Origin: Umezawaea sp036375055
GTDB taxonomy: Bacteria; Actinomycetota; Actinomycetes; Mycobacteriales; Pseudonocardiaceae
Assembly (NCBI RefSeq): GCF_036375055.1
Contig: NZ_DASUSQ010000107.1
Span: 28,290-92,289 of the forward strand
Reading direction: 5' to 3'
DNA length: 64,000 nucleotides
Shown piece after piece: positions 1-8,685 of the stretch. Numbering within the stretch: the stretch's first letter is position 1; each line of letters begins with the position of its first letter. The notes below the pieces were generated by a model. That model worked only from the letters and a program-made list of their open reading frames with translations, had not been told where the DNA came from and searched no databases. The translations under genes and the position numbers were made by a program.

Positions 1-1
1 G

Positions 2-586
2 CGCGCCCGCCTGGTGCCCGGTACGAAGCTGCGCCGGGACACGGAGCGGGCGGGGCTGATGCGGCTGCCCCGCGACCCGCTGACCGCCGACGCCGCGTAC
101 AGCTACGTCTTCAGCGACCCGCGCGTGCACGTCGCGCACCGCTGCCTGGAACAGGCGCTGCGGCGCGACTACGGCGGCAGGCAGAAGTTCCTGGAGTACC
201 ACTTCACCAGCACCGAGTTCCTGCGCCACCTGGTGGCCAGGCAGGCGGCCGTCGAGGGGACCCCGCCGGTGCCCGCGCGGTGGTGGGACGACCTGCGGGC
301 CATGCACGACCGGGTCAGCACCCTCGTCTCGGACTACTGCCACGCCCTGTTCGACGTGGCCGACGGCGTCGAGCCGGACGCCGCGCGGGCCGCGATCGAG
401 GCGGGCCGCGAAGCGGTGCTCGTGGACGCGCACCGACGGGCGGGCACCAGGGCCTTCGTCCAGGACATGACCAAGCTCGAACGCCGAACCGAGGTGGCCG
501 CCGCGGTCCTGACGCGCGACGTGGCGCGGGCAGGCTACCGGGAACCCGTGGAGTCCCTCTTCACCTCGACCGAAGGGAGGGTGTGA
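2..586 (+). CDS. Partial hypothetical protein, 5' end outside the window
   Basis: The reading frame is already open at the first base; GTG at 14 is the first possible internal start but is probably not the real one. About 190 residues are visible, rich in Arg, Ala and charged helices, with no signal peptide or membrane segment and no catalytic motif I recognise. The stop overlaps the ATG of the radical SAM gene (TGATG-type overlap), so the two are translationally coupled, suggesting an accessory or partner role in the same step. I do not recognise the family and assign no function. Confidence 0.6.
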   Translation, partial: RARLVPGTKLRRDTERAGLMRLPRDPLTADAAYSYVFSDPRVHVAHRCLEQALRRDYGGRQKFLEYHFTSTEFLRHLVARQAAVEGTPPVPARWWDDLRAMHDRVSTLVSDYCHALFDVADGVEPDAARAAIEAGREAVLVDAHRRAGTRAFVQDMTKLERRTEVAAAVLTRDVARAGYREPVESLFTSTEGRV

Positions 587-1461
587 TGCCCGCGCTGCCG
601 GACTTCCCGCGCTTTCTGGAAGTGCAGACCGTGACCGCGTGCAACGCCGCCTGCACCGTGTGCCCGCACCCCGAGGTGGTCAACGAACTGCCCAGGGGTC
701 GCATGAGCGACGAGCTGTTCGGCTCGATCGTGGAGCAGTGCGTGGACCACCAGGAGGGCCTGACCTTCGCGCCCTACCTCAACGGCGAGCCGCTGATCGA
801 CCGGCGGCTGGCCGAGCGGATCGCGCTCGTCAACGACAGGCTCCCCGCCGGCTCCGTGGAGGTGTCGACCAACGTGTCGATGCTGGACGACCGCAGGCGC
901 GCGGAGCTGGCCGAGGTGCGCGTGGACGACCTGCGCCTGTCGGTGTTCGGGTTCACGCCGGAGACGCACGCCCGGCTGATGCCCGGCCTGCGGTTCGACA
1001 GGGTGTGGGCGAACATGGTGGCGCTGGCCGAGGACGACAGGTGGCGCCGGTCGGTCGGCGTCGTGGGGGTCGTGCTCCTCGACCACCCCGCGGTCACCGA
1101 GGAGGACGTCGAACTGGCCGAGAAGTACTGCGCGGACAACGGTTTCGAGCTGTACCGCTGGGGGGTGCTCGACCGCAGCCGCAACGTGGCGAGCTTCTCC
1201 AACAACACGTGGCGGGACCGGGTCGTCGGGTGCGAGCAGAACCGCCACCGGGAGCGGCTGCACGTCCGGTTCGACGGCACCGTGATCCTGTGCTGCCAGG
1301 ACTGGCGCGCCGAGATCGTGGTCGGGAACCTGCGCGAGTCCTCCATCCAGGAGCTGTGGCACGGCCCGGTCTACACCGCGCTGCGCAGGCAGATCGAGGA
1401 CGGCAGGCCGGGCGTGGCGCCGGAGCTGTGCAGGCGGTGCAAGCTCTCGGTGCCGGGATGA
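586..1461 (+). CDS. Radical SAM/SPASM protein
   Basis: A 291-residue protein starting at the ATG preceded by GGGAGG. The N-terminus carries the CxxxCxxC iron-sulfur motif (CNAACTVC, about residues 19-26) that binds the [4Fe-4S] cluster used to cleave S-adenosylmethionine. The C-terminal third has SPASM-type cysteines: a GC near residue 210, CC in the segment following a DGTV turn, and a closing CRRC at about residues 283-286. SPASM proteins modify peptides or other macromolecular substrates by radical chemistry. Here it sits in a tightly coupled cassette with two P-loop proteins, a glycosyltransferase-like protein and an HPr-kinase-like protein. The substrate is unknown; no obvious precursor peptide lies next to it. 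Confidence 0.85.
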   Translation: MPALPDFPRFLEVQTVTACNAACTVCPHPEVVNELPRGRMSDELFGSIVEQCVDHQEGLTFAPYLNGEPLIDRRLAERIALVNDRLPAGSVEVSTNVSMLDDRRRAELAEVRVDDLRLSVFGFTPETHARLMPGLRFDRVWANMVALAEDDRWRRSVGVVGVVLLDHPAVTEEDVELAEKYCADNGFELYRWGVLDRSRNVASFSNNTWRDRVVGCEQNRHRERLHVRFDGTVILCCQDWRAEIVVGNLRESSIQELWHGPVYTALRRQIEDGRPGVAPELCRRCKLSVPG

Positions 1462-2102
1462 CGGCGGGACTGGTGGTCGGCGTCGACGGGGTGGTCGCCA
1501 GCGGCAAGACCACTCTCGTCCGCGAGCTGACGAGCAGGCTGGGGGCGGTGCTCGTGCCGGAGTACGCGCCGCACCCCGGCGTGGGGCCCGGCGTCGCCCC
1601 GCCCGCGGACGTGCCGTCCGGCTGGCGGGTGCAGCGGCACTACCTCGTCGAGGAGGAGCGGCGGGGGCGGGCGGTGGGTCCCGGCACCACCGCCGTGCTC
1701 GACCGCACCGTGCTGTCCCAGGCCGCGCACGTGGACGCCGTGCACCGCACGGGAGGTCCGGACCTGCGGTCGCGGCTGGCGGACTGGCTGGCGCGGGGAC
1801 GTGCGGTGGAACCCGATGTCGTGGTGACCCTCACCGGGGAGCGCGACGCGTCGCGGGAGCGGTGCGCCGTGCGCGAGGCGGGCCCGGACCGGCACGGCAC
1901 CGCCGACCTCTACGTGGACGAGGAGTACCAGCGGGCCTTCGACGCGTTCCTCGGCCGCCTGGCGGAGCGCCTGCCGGACCGGGTCGTCGTGTTCCCGCCG
2001 TGCCCCGAGCCGCGGGCGGTGGCGGACCGCGTGCTGTCGCGGTCCGCGCGCCGCCGCCCGCCGCGCCTGGTGACGGCGCTCGTGGACGAGTTGTGGTGCT
2101 GA
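1458..2102 (+). CDS. P-loop kinase, thymidylate/deoxynucleoside kinase-like
   Basis: A 214-residue protein whose ATG overlaps the upstream stop by four bases. It opens with a Walker A loop in GVDGVVASGKTT (about residues 7-18), typical of dTMP kinase and deoxynucleoside kinase folds, followed by a DRTVLS segment resembling the substrate-side DRxxxS/ERS motif of deoxynucleoside kinases. The C-terminal half has an Arg-rich lid-like stretch. It probably phosphorylates a small hydroxyl-bearing substrate, but the acceptor cannot be read from the sequence. A second, different P-loop protein starts one base after its stop, so the pair may act in succession or together. Confidence 0.65.
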   Translation: MTAGLVVGVDGVVASGKTTLVRELTSRLGAVLVPEYAPHPGVGPGVAPPADVPSGWRVQRHYLVEEERRGRAVGPGTTAVLDRTVLSQAAHVDAVHRTGGPDLRSRLADWLARGRAVEPDVVVTLTGERDASRERCAVREAGPDRHGTADLYVDEEYQRAFDAFLGRLAERLPDRVVVFPPCPEPRAVADRVLSRSARRRPPRLVTALVDELWC

Positions 2103-2747
2103 ATGAAGACGATCGTGGAACTGCTCGGACCGCCTGCCGCCGGGAAGACGACGCTGGCCGGGGTGCTGAACGGCGGGATGTCCGTGGTCCCCGAACAGCT
2201 CAGGGCGCTGCTGCTCGAACCCGACCCGCCGCCGCCCGGCGAGGAGAGGCAGGCCGCCGTCGCCCGGCGGATCGCCGCGGAGGTGGCGGCCAGCCCCGAG
2301 GGCACCGTGCTCGTGGACGTCGGGTGGCTGTCGCTGATCTCCTTCGCCTGCGCGGAGTGGCCCGTCGAGCGGGCCCGGCGGGTGGCCGACGCGGTCGTCG
2401 ACGCGGCACGCGCCGCCGGGGAGTGCCGGTACGCCGGGCTGGTGGTGCTCGACGCGGGTGACGAGGAACTGCGCGGGCGCGCCGCGGCCGACGCGCCGAC
2501 CGGCCGCCGACGCGGTGCCCTGGAGGACAACCTGGCCAGGTTCCACCGGGAGGACGCGCTGCTGCGCACGGCGGAGGCGTTCCTGCCACCGGGGACGGTG
2601 CTCCGCCCCCACCAGTCCGATGTGGATGGCCGGGCCGCCGAGGTGCGGTCGTGGCTGGCCCGCGGCGGAGCGGGGGTGGACCCGTCGAGCCTCCTGCGAC
2701 GGGTTGCCGGGCTGTGGACGCGGGTTACCGACACGAGCACGAGGTGA
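2103..2747 (+). CDS. P-loop NTPase/kinase-like protein
   Basis: A 214-residue protein beginning directly after the preceding stop. The Walker A motif GPPAAGKTT lies at residues 9-17; a Walker B-like hydrophobic strand ending in Asp (TVLVDVGW) follows near residue 70. The rest is an alpha/beta kinase-like fold with an Arg-rich region around residues 125-140. It is unrelated in detail to the neighbouring kinase except for the fold. Its stop overlaps the next ATG (TGATG). I infer small-molecule kinase or nucleotide-dependent switch activity; the substrate is not identifiable. Confidence 0.6.
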   Translation: MKTIVELLGPPAAGKTTLAGVLNGGMSVVPEQLRALLLEPDPPPPGEERQAAVARRIAAEVAASPEGTVLVDVGWLSLISFACAEWPVERARRVADAVVDAARAAGECRYAGLVVLDAGDEELRGRAAADAPTGRRRGALEDNLARFHREDALLRTAEAFLPPGTVLRPHQSDVDGRAAEVRSWLARGGAGVDPSSLLRRVAGLWTRVTDTSTR

Positions 2748-4201
2748 TGCGGGATGAACGAGAAGTCCGGCGGTTCCCCGGCACGCGGCGGGTCACCGCG
2801 CCGCCGTCCGGTCCGGCCCGCGGGGGTGACACCGTGAAGCCCTCCGCACCGATCAGGGTGACGGCCGCGGCGGCCGTCGGGATCGGGCTCGCCGCGCGGG
2901 GACTGCTGTGGCGCTCCAGGGTGCGGCGCTCGGCGTCGGCCCCGACGTGGGTGCCGCCGCCGCGCGGGGCGGAGCCCTCCCCGGACGTCGCGGTGGTGGT
3001 CCCGGTGCTCGCCGAGCAACCGCGGCTCGACCGGCTGGTCGAGCACATGCGCGACCTGCGCGCGGCGGGCGAACCGGTGGCCCTCGTGCTCGCCTCCACG
3101 ACCCGTGAGCCCGCCGTCCCCGGTCTTCCGGGGACGCCGGAGCTGTGCGACCGCTGGGCGGCCCGGTACCCCTGGATCTGCCACCACCAGGTGGACGACC
3201 CGGCGGGGATGATGGCCTCGCAGCTCAACGGCGTGCTCGACGTGTGCTCGCGGGTGCGCGAAAGCCGGTACGTCGCCATCTACAACGCGGACTCGCTGCC
3301 CGCGGCGGGCACCCTCAGCACCGCCGCGCAGATCATGGACCGCCACCCGCGCCCGGTCGTCGTCCAGCAGCACGGCCTCTACCTCCGCAACTGGCACGAC
3401 CTCGGCACCGCACCGCCGTTCTCCCGCGCGGTGCTGCGGGCCGCCGCGGCCTGGCAGTGCCGCTGGAGCCTGGGCTTCGAGCGGGTGCACGCCCTGCGGT
3501 CGGCACGGGCCCGCGTCGCGCCCGCCGCCCGACGCCTGCCTGCCCCGTTCGCCTACGTCATCGGCCACGGCCTCCAGATGCGCCTGGCGGACCTGGTCGC
3601 GGCGGGCCGGTTCACCGAGCGGTTCCCGAACGAGGACGCGCACCTGTCGGTCGCGCTCGCCGCCCGCGGTGTGGCGGTGGTGCCCAACCCGCACTGGGAA
3701 CTGGCCGACAGCCCGGACTCGCTGCGCGGCCTCCTGGTGCAGAAGCGGGTGTGGTTCCACGGACCGGCGGGCGCGCTGCGCTACCGGCGCGACCTGCGCG
3801 ACAGCGGCGTCGCCGCGGACCGGGACCTGCGCCTGCCCGCCTACCGACTGCTCCACCACGCGATCTGCTGGGCGGGCGGGCCGCTGCTGGCGGCGGGCGC
3901 GCTGCTCGCGGCCGGGCCCGCGACGTTCGCCGGTGTGCTGGCCGGACTCGTGGTGTACCTGGTGCCCGCCAACGACCTCGCGCTGCGGCGGGCCGCGGAG
4001 CTCTCCGGCCTGCGGGTGCGGCCCGCCGAGCGGCTGGAGGCCGCGCTCGGCGCGCCGGTGGCCTACGCCCTGCACGGCGCGTCCGCCTACTGGGCCGTGG
4101 CGCTGTCCCTGCGGCACGCCCTGCTCGGCACCGCACCGGGCAAACCGCGCACACCCATGCGGTGGACGGCGGACTCGAACCCACTTGAGGAGGCTCTGTG
4201 A
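2747..4201 (+). CDS. Membrane-associated family 2-like glycosyltransferase
   Basis: A 484-residue protein starting at the ATG that overlaps the upstream stop; GTG at 2834 is an alternative start that would remove a 29-residue charged leader. After a short hydrophobic N-terminal segment (VTAAAAVGIGLAARG) comes a GT-A fold: DVAVVVPVLAE opening strand, a YNADS metal-binding DxD-like motif and a PNEDAH acid motif in the acceptor region. The C-terminus has two or three hydrophobic spans (ending about residue 420). It probably transfers a sugar or related group onto a membrane-bound or exported acceptor. Neighbouring kinase genes and the methyltransferase point to tailoring of a common intermediate. 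Confidence 0.6.
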   Translation: MRDEREVRRFPGTRRVTAPPSGPARGGDTVKPSAPIRVTAAAAVGIGLAARGLLWRSRVRRSASAPTWVPPPRGAEPSPDVAVVVPVLAEQPRLDRLVEHMRDLRAAGEPVALVLASTTREPAVPGLPGTPELCDRWAARYPWICHHQVDDPAGMMASQLNGVLDVCSRVRESRYVAIYNADSLPAAGTLSTAAQIMDRHPRPVVVQQHGLYLRNWHDLGTAPPFSRAVLRAAAAWQCRWSLGFERVHALRSARARVAPAARRLPAPFAYVIGHGLQMRLADLVAAGRFTERFPNEDAHLSVALAARGVAVVPNPHWELADSPDSLRGLLVQKRVWFHGPAGALRYRRDLRDSGVAADRDLRLPAYRLLHHAICWAGGPLLAAGALLAAGPATFAGVLAGLVVYLVPANDLALRRAAELSGLRVRPAERLEAALGAPVAYALHGASAYWAVALSLRHALLGTAPGKPRTPMRWTADSNPLEEAL

Positions 4202-5136
4202 TCGAGGTACGGCTCGAACGGGTCGGAACCGTGCTGCGGCTGCGGGTTCCCGACGAACTGGCGACCGCGGTGGCCGGGCTGCGGCACTACCGCGAACCGG
4301 ACCCGGCGGCGCCCGTCACCCACGAGGTCACGGTCACCGACGCGGCCACCCCCGGCTTCCGCTACCTGGAGGACGCGACCGAGTTCGCCGCGCCGATCCA
4401 CCAGGTGACCAGGGACGGCCTCCAGGTGGTGGTGGAACAGGCCTTCTGCCGCGCGTTGGACGCCGCGGGCCGGGTCGTCCTGCACACCTCGGCCGTCAGC
4501 GACTCCCGCCGGGTCTGGGCGATGTGGGGCCACAGCGGCGCGGGCAAGACCACCCTCGCGCTGGGCCTGCACCAGCGGCTCGGCTGGCCGCTGATCTCCA
4601 ACGGTTCGCTCGTCGTCGGGCTCCAGGACGGCGTGCCGACCGCGATCGGCACGGTCAAGCGGCACGTGAAGCTGCGCGCCAGCTCGCTGCGCCACCGGCC
4701 CGGCGGAGCGGGAAGCGGGTCGAGCACCGGCGGCTACGAGGACAAGGTCGACGTGGACCTCGGCGAGTTCGGCGCCGACCGCGTCACCCTGCCGCTGCCG
4801 ATCGAGCGGCTGATCTTCGTGCGGCTCGTGGCCGCGCTGCCGGGTGCGCTGGTGGCCGACCTCGACCCGCGCCGGATCGCAGTGCAGCTCTACGAGGACA
4901 TGGTGCGCCACCTGCACGGCGGTGAGTTCTTCGTGTTCGGCGGGGACGGCCGCGTGCTGTGCCCGGTGCCGTCCGCCGCCACCGACGCGGGCCACCGCGC
5001 CAGGGTGCGACTGGTGGAGGCGTTGACCGCCCGCTCCACCGCGCTGACCGGACCGCTGGACGACTGCCTCGCCGTGCTGACCGGTGCCGGGTCGGCGCGG
5101 TCGCACCGGCCGGAGGTCGAGCGCACGGGGGCGTGA
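4198..5136 (+). CDS. HPr(Ser)-kinase-like P-loop protein
   Basis: A 312-residue protein with a GTG start overlapping the upstream stop, preceded by GAGGA. It has a Walker A loop MWGHSGAGKTTLA at about residues 108-120 and the extended N-terminal beta-rich region seen in HPr kinase/phosphorylase-like proteins that are not part of the PTS. Such stand-alone members occur in RiPP operons (for example kinases of the lasso peptide paeninodin) and phosphorylate Ser or a C-terminal carboxyl-side residue of a peptide. Together with the radical SAM protein at 586 this gives a RiPP-like flavour, yet no precursor peptide is visible. Real substrate unknown. Confidence 0.6.
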   Translation: MIEVRLERVGTVLRLRVPDELATAVAGLRHYREPDPAAPVTHEVTVTDAATPGFRYLEDATEFAAPIHQVTRDGLQVVVEQAFCRALDAAGRVVLHTSAVSDSRRVWAMWGHSGAGKTTLALGLHQRLGWPLISNGSLVVGLQDGVPTAIGTVKRHVKLRASSLRHRPGGAGSGSSTGGYEDKVDVDLGEFGADRVTLPLPIERLIFVRLVAALPGALVADLDPRRIAVQLYEDMVRHLHGGEFFVFGGDGRVLCPVPSAATDAGHRARVRLVEALTARSTALTGPLDDCLAVLTGAGSARSHRPEVERTGA

Positions 5137-5137
5137 G

Positions 5138-5794
5138 GTGGAGACCGGGCTGGACGGGTTCGGCTGGCGGACCCTGGAGTCGGCCCGCATCCCCAGCACC
5201 CTGACGTGGGACCGCGACCTGCTCCTCTCGCTGCCCGGCGGGCGCGTGCTGGACATCGGGTGCGGACCGGCACCCGGTTCGGTGCCGACGCCGGGGGGCA
5301 CCAGGATCTGCCTGGACCACAACCTGTCCGCGGTCGCGAACGCCCGCGGGTCGACGCGGTGCGACCTCGCGGTCTGCGGCGACGCCTCCGCGCTCCCCTT
5401 CGCCGCGGGCACCTTCGACGTCGTCCTGTGCAAGGCCGTGCTGACGGCGGTGGTGGACGAGGGGAGGTGCCGTTCGGTCATCTCCGAGTCCGCGAGGGTG
5501 GCCCGGCGCGGCGGAGCCGTGGTCGTGTCGGACTTCCTGATCAACGACCGCGATCCGTACTACGCCGCCCGGTACGACGCGTGCGCGGTCGGCCCCTACG
5601 GCACCTTCCTCGCCGTCGACCCCTCCGGCGGTTCCGCGGGCGACTACACCGCGCGGCACTTCGACAGGCGGTGGGTGGTCGACCAGGTCGCGATGAGCGA
5701 CGCGCTGGACCTCGTCGGCTACACCGAGCAGCGGGTGCGCACGCGGTCGGGGCGGGAGTCCGTCGGGTTCACCGCCGTCGTCCACCGCAGGTGA
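5138..5794 (+). CDS. Class I SAM-dependent methyltransferase
   Basis: A 218-residue protein; GTG at 5138, one base after the previous stop, is the most natural start because the fold begins shortly afterwards. Motif I appears as VLDIGCGPAP (about residues 36-45), followed by an acidic motif II strand ending ICLDHN and a motif IV-like FDVVLCKAV. This is the Methyltransf_11 pattern. It is the last gene of the left-arm operon and is convergent with the SGNH hydrolase. The acceptor atom cannot be told. Confidence 0.8.
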   Translation: METGLDGFGWRTLESARIPSTLTWDRDLLLSLPGGRVLDIGCGPAPGSVPTPGGTRICLDHNLSAVANARGSTRCDLAVCGDASALPFAAGTFDVVLCKAVLTAVVDEGRCRSVISESARVARRGGAVVVSDFLINDRDPYYAARYDACAVGPYGTFLAVDPSGGSAGDYTARHFDRRWVVDQVAMSDALDLVGYTEQRVRTRSGRESVGFTAVVHRR

Positions 5795-5804
5795 CCCCGC
5801 CCGG

Positions 5805-6803
5805 TCAGGTCCTCCGCCGCGGAGCCAGGTGCGGGGCCAGCCTGGTGGCCATGAGCCGGTAGCCCGCCGCGGTCGGGTGCAGCCCGTCGCCCAGCAGGTC
5901 GGCCTCGGCGGGCCCGAGGACCTCCGGACCGTGCACCAGGCTCAGCCGCGGGTCGACGTGCCGCAGCTCGTCGTGGATCCCGACCAGCTCCCCGCGCACG
6001 TCGGCCAGGGTCATCCCGGCCCCGTTCACCGCGTGCTCGCGGGCCGGGCTGGTGATCGGCGTGATCAGCACCACCGGGGTGTCCGGGTGGCCGTCCCGCA
6101 CGGTGGCCAGGAACCCGGCCACAGCGGGCCGGAACGTGCGCCGGGTGAAGGACGACCTGCCGTGCACGTTCACCCCGAGGCACAGCGCGATCAGGTCGGC
6201 CGGGCCGTCCCGCACGAACCGGGCCACCACCGGGTCGAGGTGGCACTGCCCGGAGAACCCGAGGCAGCGCAGGTCCCAGTCGTGCTCCGCGGCGACGAGC
6301 GCGGGCCAGGTCTCCGACGGTCCCGCGGCGGCCGTGCACTGCGAGATCGAGCTGCCGTAGAGCACCCACCTCGGGCGGGGGTCGACCGGGACCACGGTGC
6401 TCGCGCCGAACAGCGACAGGGCTCCCAGGCGCGCGAAACCGAACTGCGGCAACCAGATCCGCACCACCTTCTCCCCCGGCGGCAGGTCTGTCCCCACCAC
6501 GCCGTCGCCGTCCACCGCGCACCGGGCGTGCAGCACGCCGTCCACGACGACGTCGAACGGGGCGGGCCGCCGGACGTCCTCGGGGCTCTCCGTCCGCACC
6601 GGCCAGCTCAGCCCGGTGGCGTCCGTGCGGAACTCCACCCGCGCTCCTGCCGCCATCCGCGCCTTCTCCGCCAGCTCCGGGTCCACCGGCCACGCCGAGG
6701 CGGGCAGCCTCGACGGCACCACCCACCCGCCGTCCCGCCGGACCTCGGCCACACCCCGGACCGCTCCCACCCCGGAGCCCACGTCCACCACCAACCGGTC
6801 CAC
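5805..6803 (-). CDS. SGNH/GDSL-family hydrolase
   Basis: A 332-residue protein read on the minus strand from GTG. An N-terminal beta-rich region (about 1-140) precedes the SGNH core: nucleophile block LYGSSIS (about residues 149-155), the Gly/Asn oxyanion block LCLGVNVHG, and the C-terminal D-x-x-H block DGLHPTAAGY. This arrangement resembles carbohydrate esterases of the CE2/SGNH_3 type with an N-terminal jelly-roll-like domain. No signal peptide is evident, so it may act in the cytoplasm on acylated sugars or pathway intermediates. It is divergent from the large operon starting at 7099 and convergent with the methyltransferase at 5138. Confidence 0.8.
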   Translation of the reverse strand: MDRLVVDVGSGVGAVRGVAEVRRDGGWVVPSRLPASAWPVDPELAEKARMAAGARVEFRTDATGLSWPVRTESPEDVRRPAPFDVVVDGVLHARCAVDGDGVVGTDLPPGEKVVRIWLPQFGFARLGALSLFGASTVVPVDPRPRWVLYGSSISQCTAAAGPSETWPALVAAEHDWDLRCLGFSGQCHLDPVVARFVRDGPADLIALCLGVNVHGRSSFTRRTFRPAVAGFLATVRDGHPDTPVVLITPITSPAREHAVNGAGMTLADVRGELVGIHDELRHVDPRLSLVHGPEVLGPAEADLLGDGLHPTAAGYRLMATRLAPHLAPRRRT

Positions 6804-6819
6804 CGGACAACCCTATCCG

Positions 6820-7098
6820 GATTCGAGTCGTTGAGACGCGGAAAAGGGTGGGACCCGGTCGAATATTTCACGGTTACCGTTCATATATCTCGATGATTGC
6901 CATCGCGGTCGACGAATGTCTACCGTCGTCACCGTGCACGGAACGCCTTGCCGGCCGGGTTCCACTTGGACGGAATAAGACGACATCACCATCTCGCCCG
7001 TCATGACACCCAGGGCCCGGCCGGCGAGCAAGGCGCAATTCCGTGCACATCACCACCACAAGGCGAGGAGCAGATCCAGGGTGAGTCTGGAGACGAAC
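6820..7098 (+). promoter_or_regulatory. Divergent intergenic promoter region with a small dyad
   Basis: About 295 bases separate the divergent SGNH hydrolase and the first gene of the large operon. The stretch 6860-6900 is much richer in A+T than its surroundings and contains an 11-base dyad ACGGT-T-ACCGT at 6870-6880, which is a plausible regulator site. No convincing -35/-10 pair stands out. This region must hold the promoter of the long + strand operon. Confidence 0.4.
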
Positions 7099-7926
7099 AT
7101 GTCGAACGCCTTCTACGACCCGGAATTGTATTCCCGGAAAATCGGCTACGCCCCGCGCTTCGACCGGGTCTACGCGGACAGGCTCGCGGGAGCGCCCGCC
7201 GGTTCGACCGTGATGGAACTCGGGTGCGGCACCGGCGACGTCCTGCTCCCGCTGGCCCGCAACGGGGTCCGCGCCATCGGCGTCGACAGCTCGGCGGACA
7301 TGCTCGGCCACTTCGAACGCCGTCTCCGCGACGAGCCCACCGCCGTCTCCGAGCGCGTGAGGCTGATCAGGGAGACCCTCCCCGACGTGCCGCCCGCGGG
7401 CCCGGTGGACGCGGTCATCCTGCCGAACGACATCGTCTCGCACCTGGTCGACGACGCGGCCGTCGACCGGCTGTTCGCCAACGTCCGCTCCGCCCTCGGC
7501 CACGACGGCGTCCTGCTGCTGGACGTGGCCCGGTTCGACGTCGTCGAACTGGGCTCGATCGCCGCCGCACCGCACGGCCTCACCCGCCCCCACGGCTTCT
7601 TCCCCTACACGGGCGACCACCACCTCCGGGTCGAGGAGCACCTCACGTACGACAGCGCCTCGGGCGTGGCCGACAGCGTCATGCGGTACGAGGTCCTGGA
7701 CGCGGACGCCGAGGTCAGGTCGGTCCGGTACCGCAAGCTCCGGCTCCGCCCCAGGCGCACGCGCGAGATCACCCTCGCCCTGCGGCTCGCGGGCTTCGAG
7801 GTCACCGACGTCGAGGACGTCGGGCACCTGCTCGGCAAGGGGCCGGGAGAGCCGGGGGACGTCCTGGTCCAGGCCCGACCGGCCCGCCGCTCCTCGACCG
7901 TCCCGCACGGGGGAGGCACCCGGTGA
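7099..7926 (+). CDS. Class I SAM-dependent methyltransferase
   Basis: Start placed at ATG 7099, preceded by GGAG; upstream in-frame codons encode an implausible His/Arg-rich leader. The protein (275 residues) has motif I VMELGCGTGDVLLPLA (about residues 38-53), a GVDSS acidic loop that binds the SAM ribose, and the post-I FDVVELG strand, typical of Methyltransf_25. It is the first gene of the long operon and its stop overlaps the GTG of the PIG-L deacetylase. Likely an O-, N- or C-methyltransferase acting on the sugar or peptide product. Confidence 0.8.
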   Translation: MSNAFYDPELYSRKIGYAPRFDRVYADRLAGAPAGSTVMELGCGTGDVLLPLARNGVRAIGVDSSADMLGHFERRLRDEPTAVSERVRLIRETLPDVPPAGPVDAVILPNDIVSHLVDDAAVDRLFANVRSALGHDGVLLLDVARFDVVELGSIAAAPHGLTRPHGFFPYTGDHHLRVEEHLTYDSASGVADSVMRYEVLDADAEVRSVRYRKLRLRPRRTREITLALRLAGFEVTDVEDVGHLLGKGPGEPGDVLVQARPARRSSTVPHGGGTR

Positions 7927-8612
7927 ACGCCTACGACACCGTGCTGGTGATCTCGCCGCACGCCGACGACGAGGTGCTCGGGTGCGGTGGGCTGCTGGCC
8001 CGCCTCGCCACGGCGGGCAGCCGGGTCCACGTGCTCTACCTGTCGGTCGACGGGATGAGCCACTACGGGCTGGCGAACCCGGTCACCTTCCGGGAGAGGA
8101 CCGCCGAGATCGACCGGGTCGGCAAGCTGCTCGGCTTCGAGCACACCATCGCCTACGGCGACCGGCAGCTCACCGAGCGCCTCGACACCCTGCCCCGGCG
8201 GGAACTCGTCGACCTGTTCCAGGACCACGTCGACCGGCTCCGACCCGACCTCCTGCTGCTGCCCAGCGGGGACGACTACGACCAGGACCACGTCGCGACG
8301 TTCTCCGCCGCGTTCGCCGCCGCCCGTCCCATCGGCCGCACCTTCGGCAAGTGGCTCGTGCCGCACGTCATGAGCTACGAGATGTCCAAATTGCAGTGGG
8401 CGAACAAACCGCTCGCCCTGTCCACCGCATTCATCGACATCAGCGACCACCTGGAAACGAAGCTGGCCGCGTTGCGCGAATACACCAGCCAGCACAGACC
8501 GGTTCCCCACATTCGCAGCGAGGAATCGGTGTCGGCTCTCGCCGTGCTGCGCGGCGCCGAAATAGGAGTCCGCTACGCCGAGGCGTTCGAAGTCCACCGG
8601 ACCCTCCTCTAG
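7923..8612 (+). CDS. PIG-L family N-deacetylase
   Basis: A 229-residue protein with GTG start overlapping the upstream stop. The zinc-binding signature of the family is present: SPHADDEVLGCGG (PHxDDE, residues 11-23) and DYDQDHVAT near residue 120 as the distal His site. Family members remove acetyl groups from N-acetylglucosamine units on lipids, mycothiol precursors or glycopeptide antibiotics. Its position beside a UDP-sugar dehydrogenase, glycosyltransferase and epimerase supports deacetylation of an N-acetylated amino sugar, either on the nucleotide or after transfer. Confidence 0.85.
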   Translation: MNAYDTVLVISPHADDEVLGCGGLLARLATAGSRVHVLYLSVDGMSHYGLANPVTFRERTAEIDRVGKLLGFEHTIAYGDRQLTERLDTLPRRELVDLFQDHVDRLRPDLLLLPSGDDYDQDHVATFSAAFAAARPIGRTFGKWLVPHVMSYEMSKLQWANKPLALSTAFIDISDHLETKLAALREYTSQHRPVPHIRSEESVSALAVLRGAEIGVRYAEAFEVHRTLL

Positions 8613-8685
8613 TGCCGCGACGGCACCAGGTCCACACCTCAGTCGGCAGTCGGCCGGGCGGAGCCCGGCGGAGGGAGAACCGCAC

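Noticed and set aside
1910..4117. Minus-strand open frame of about 735 codons across the kinase and glycosyltransferase genes
   Set aside because: Crosses several genes with good start-stop coupling; composition is typical shadow.
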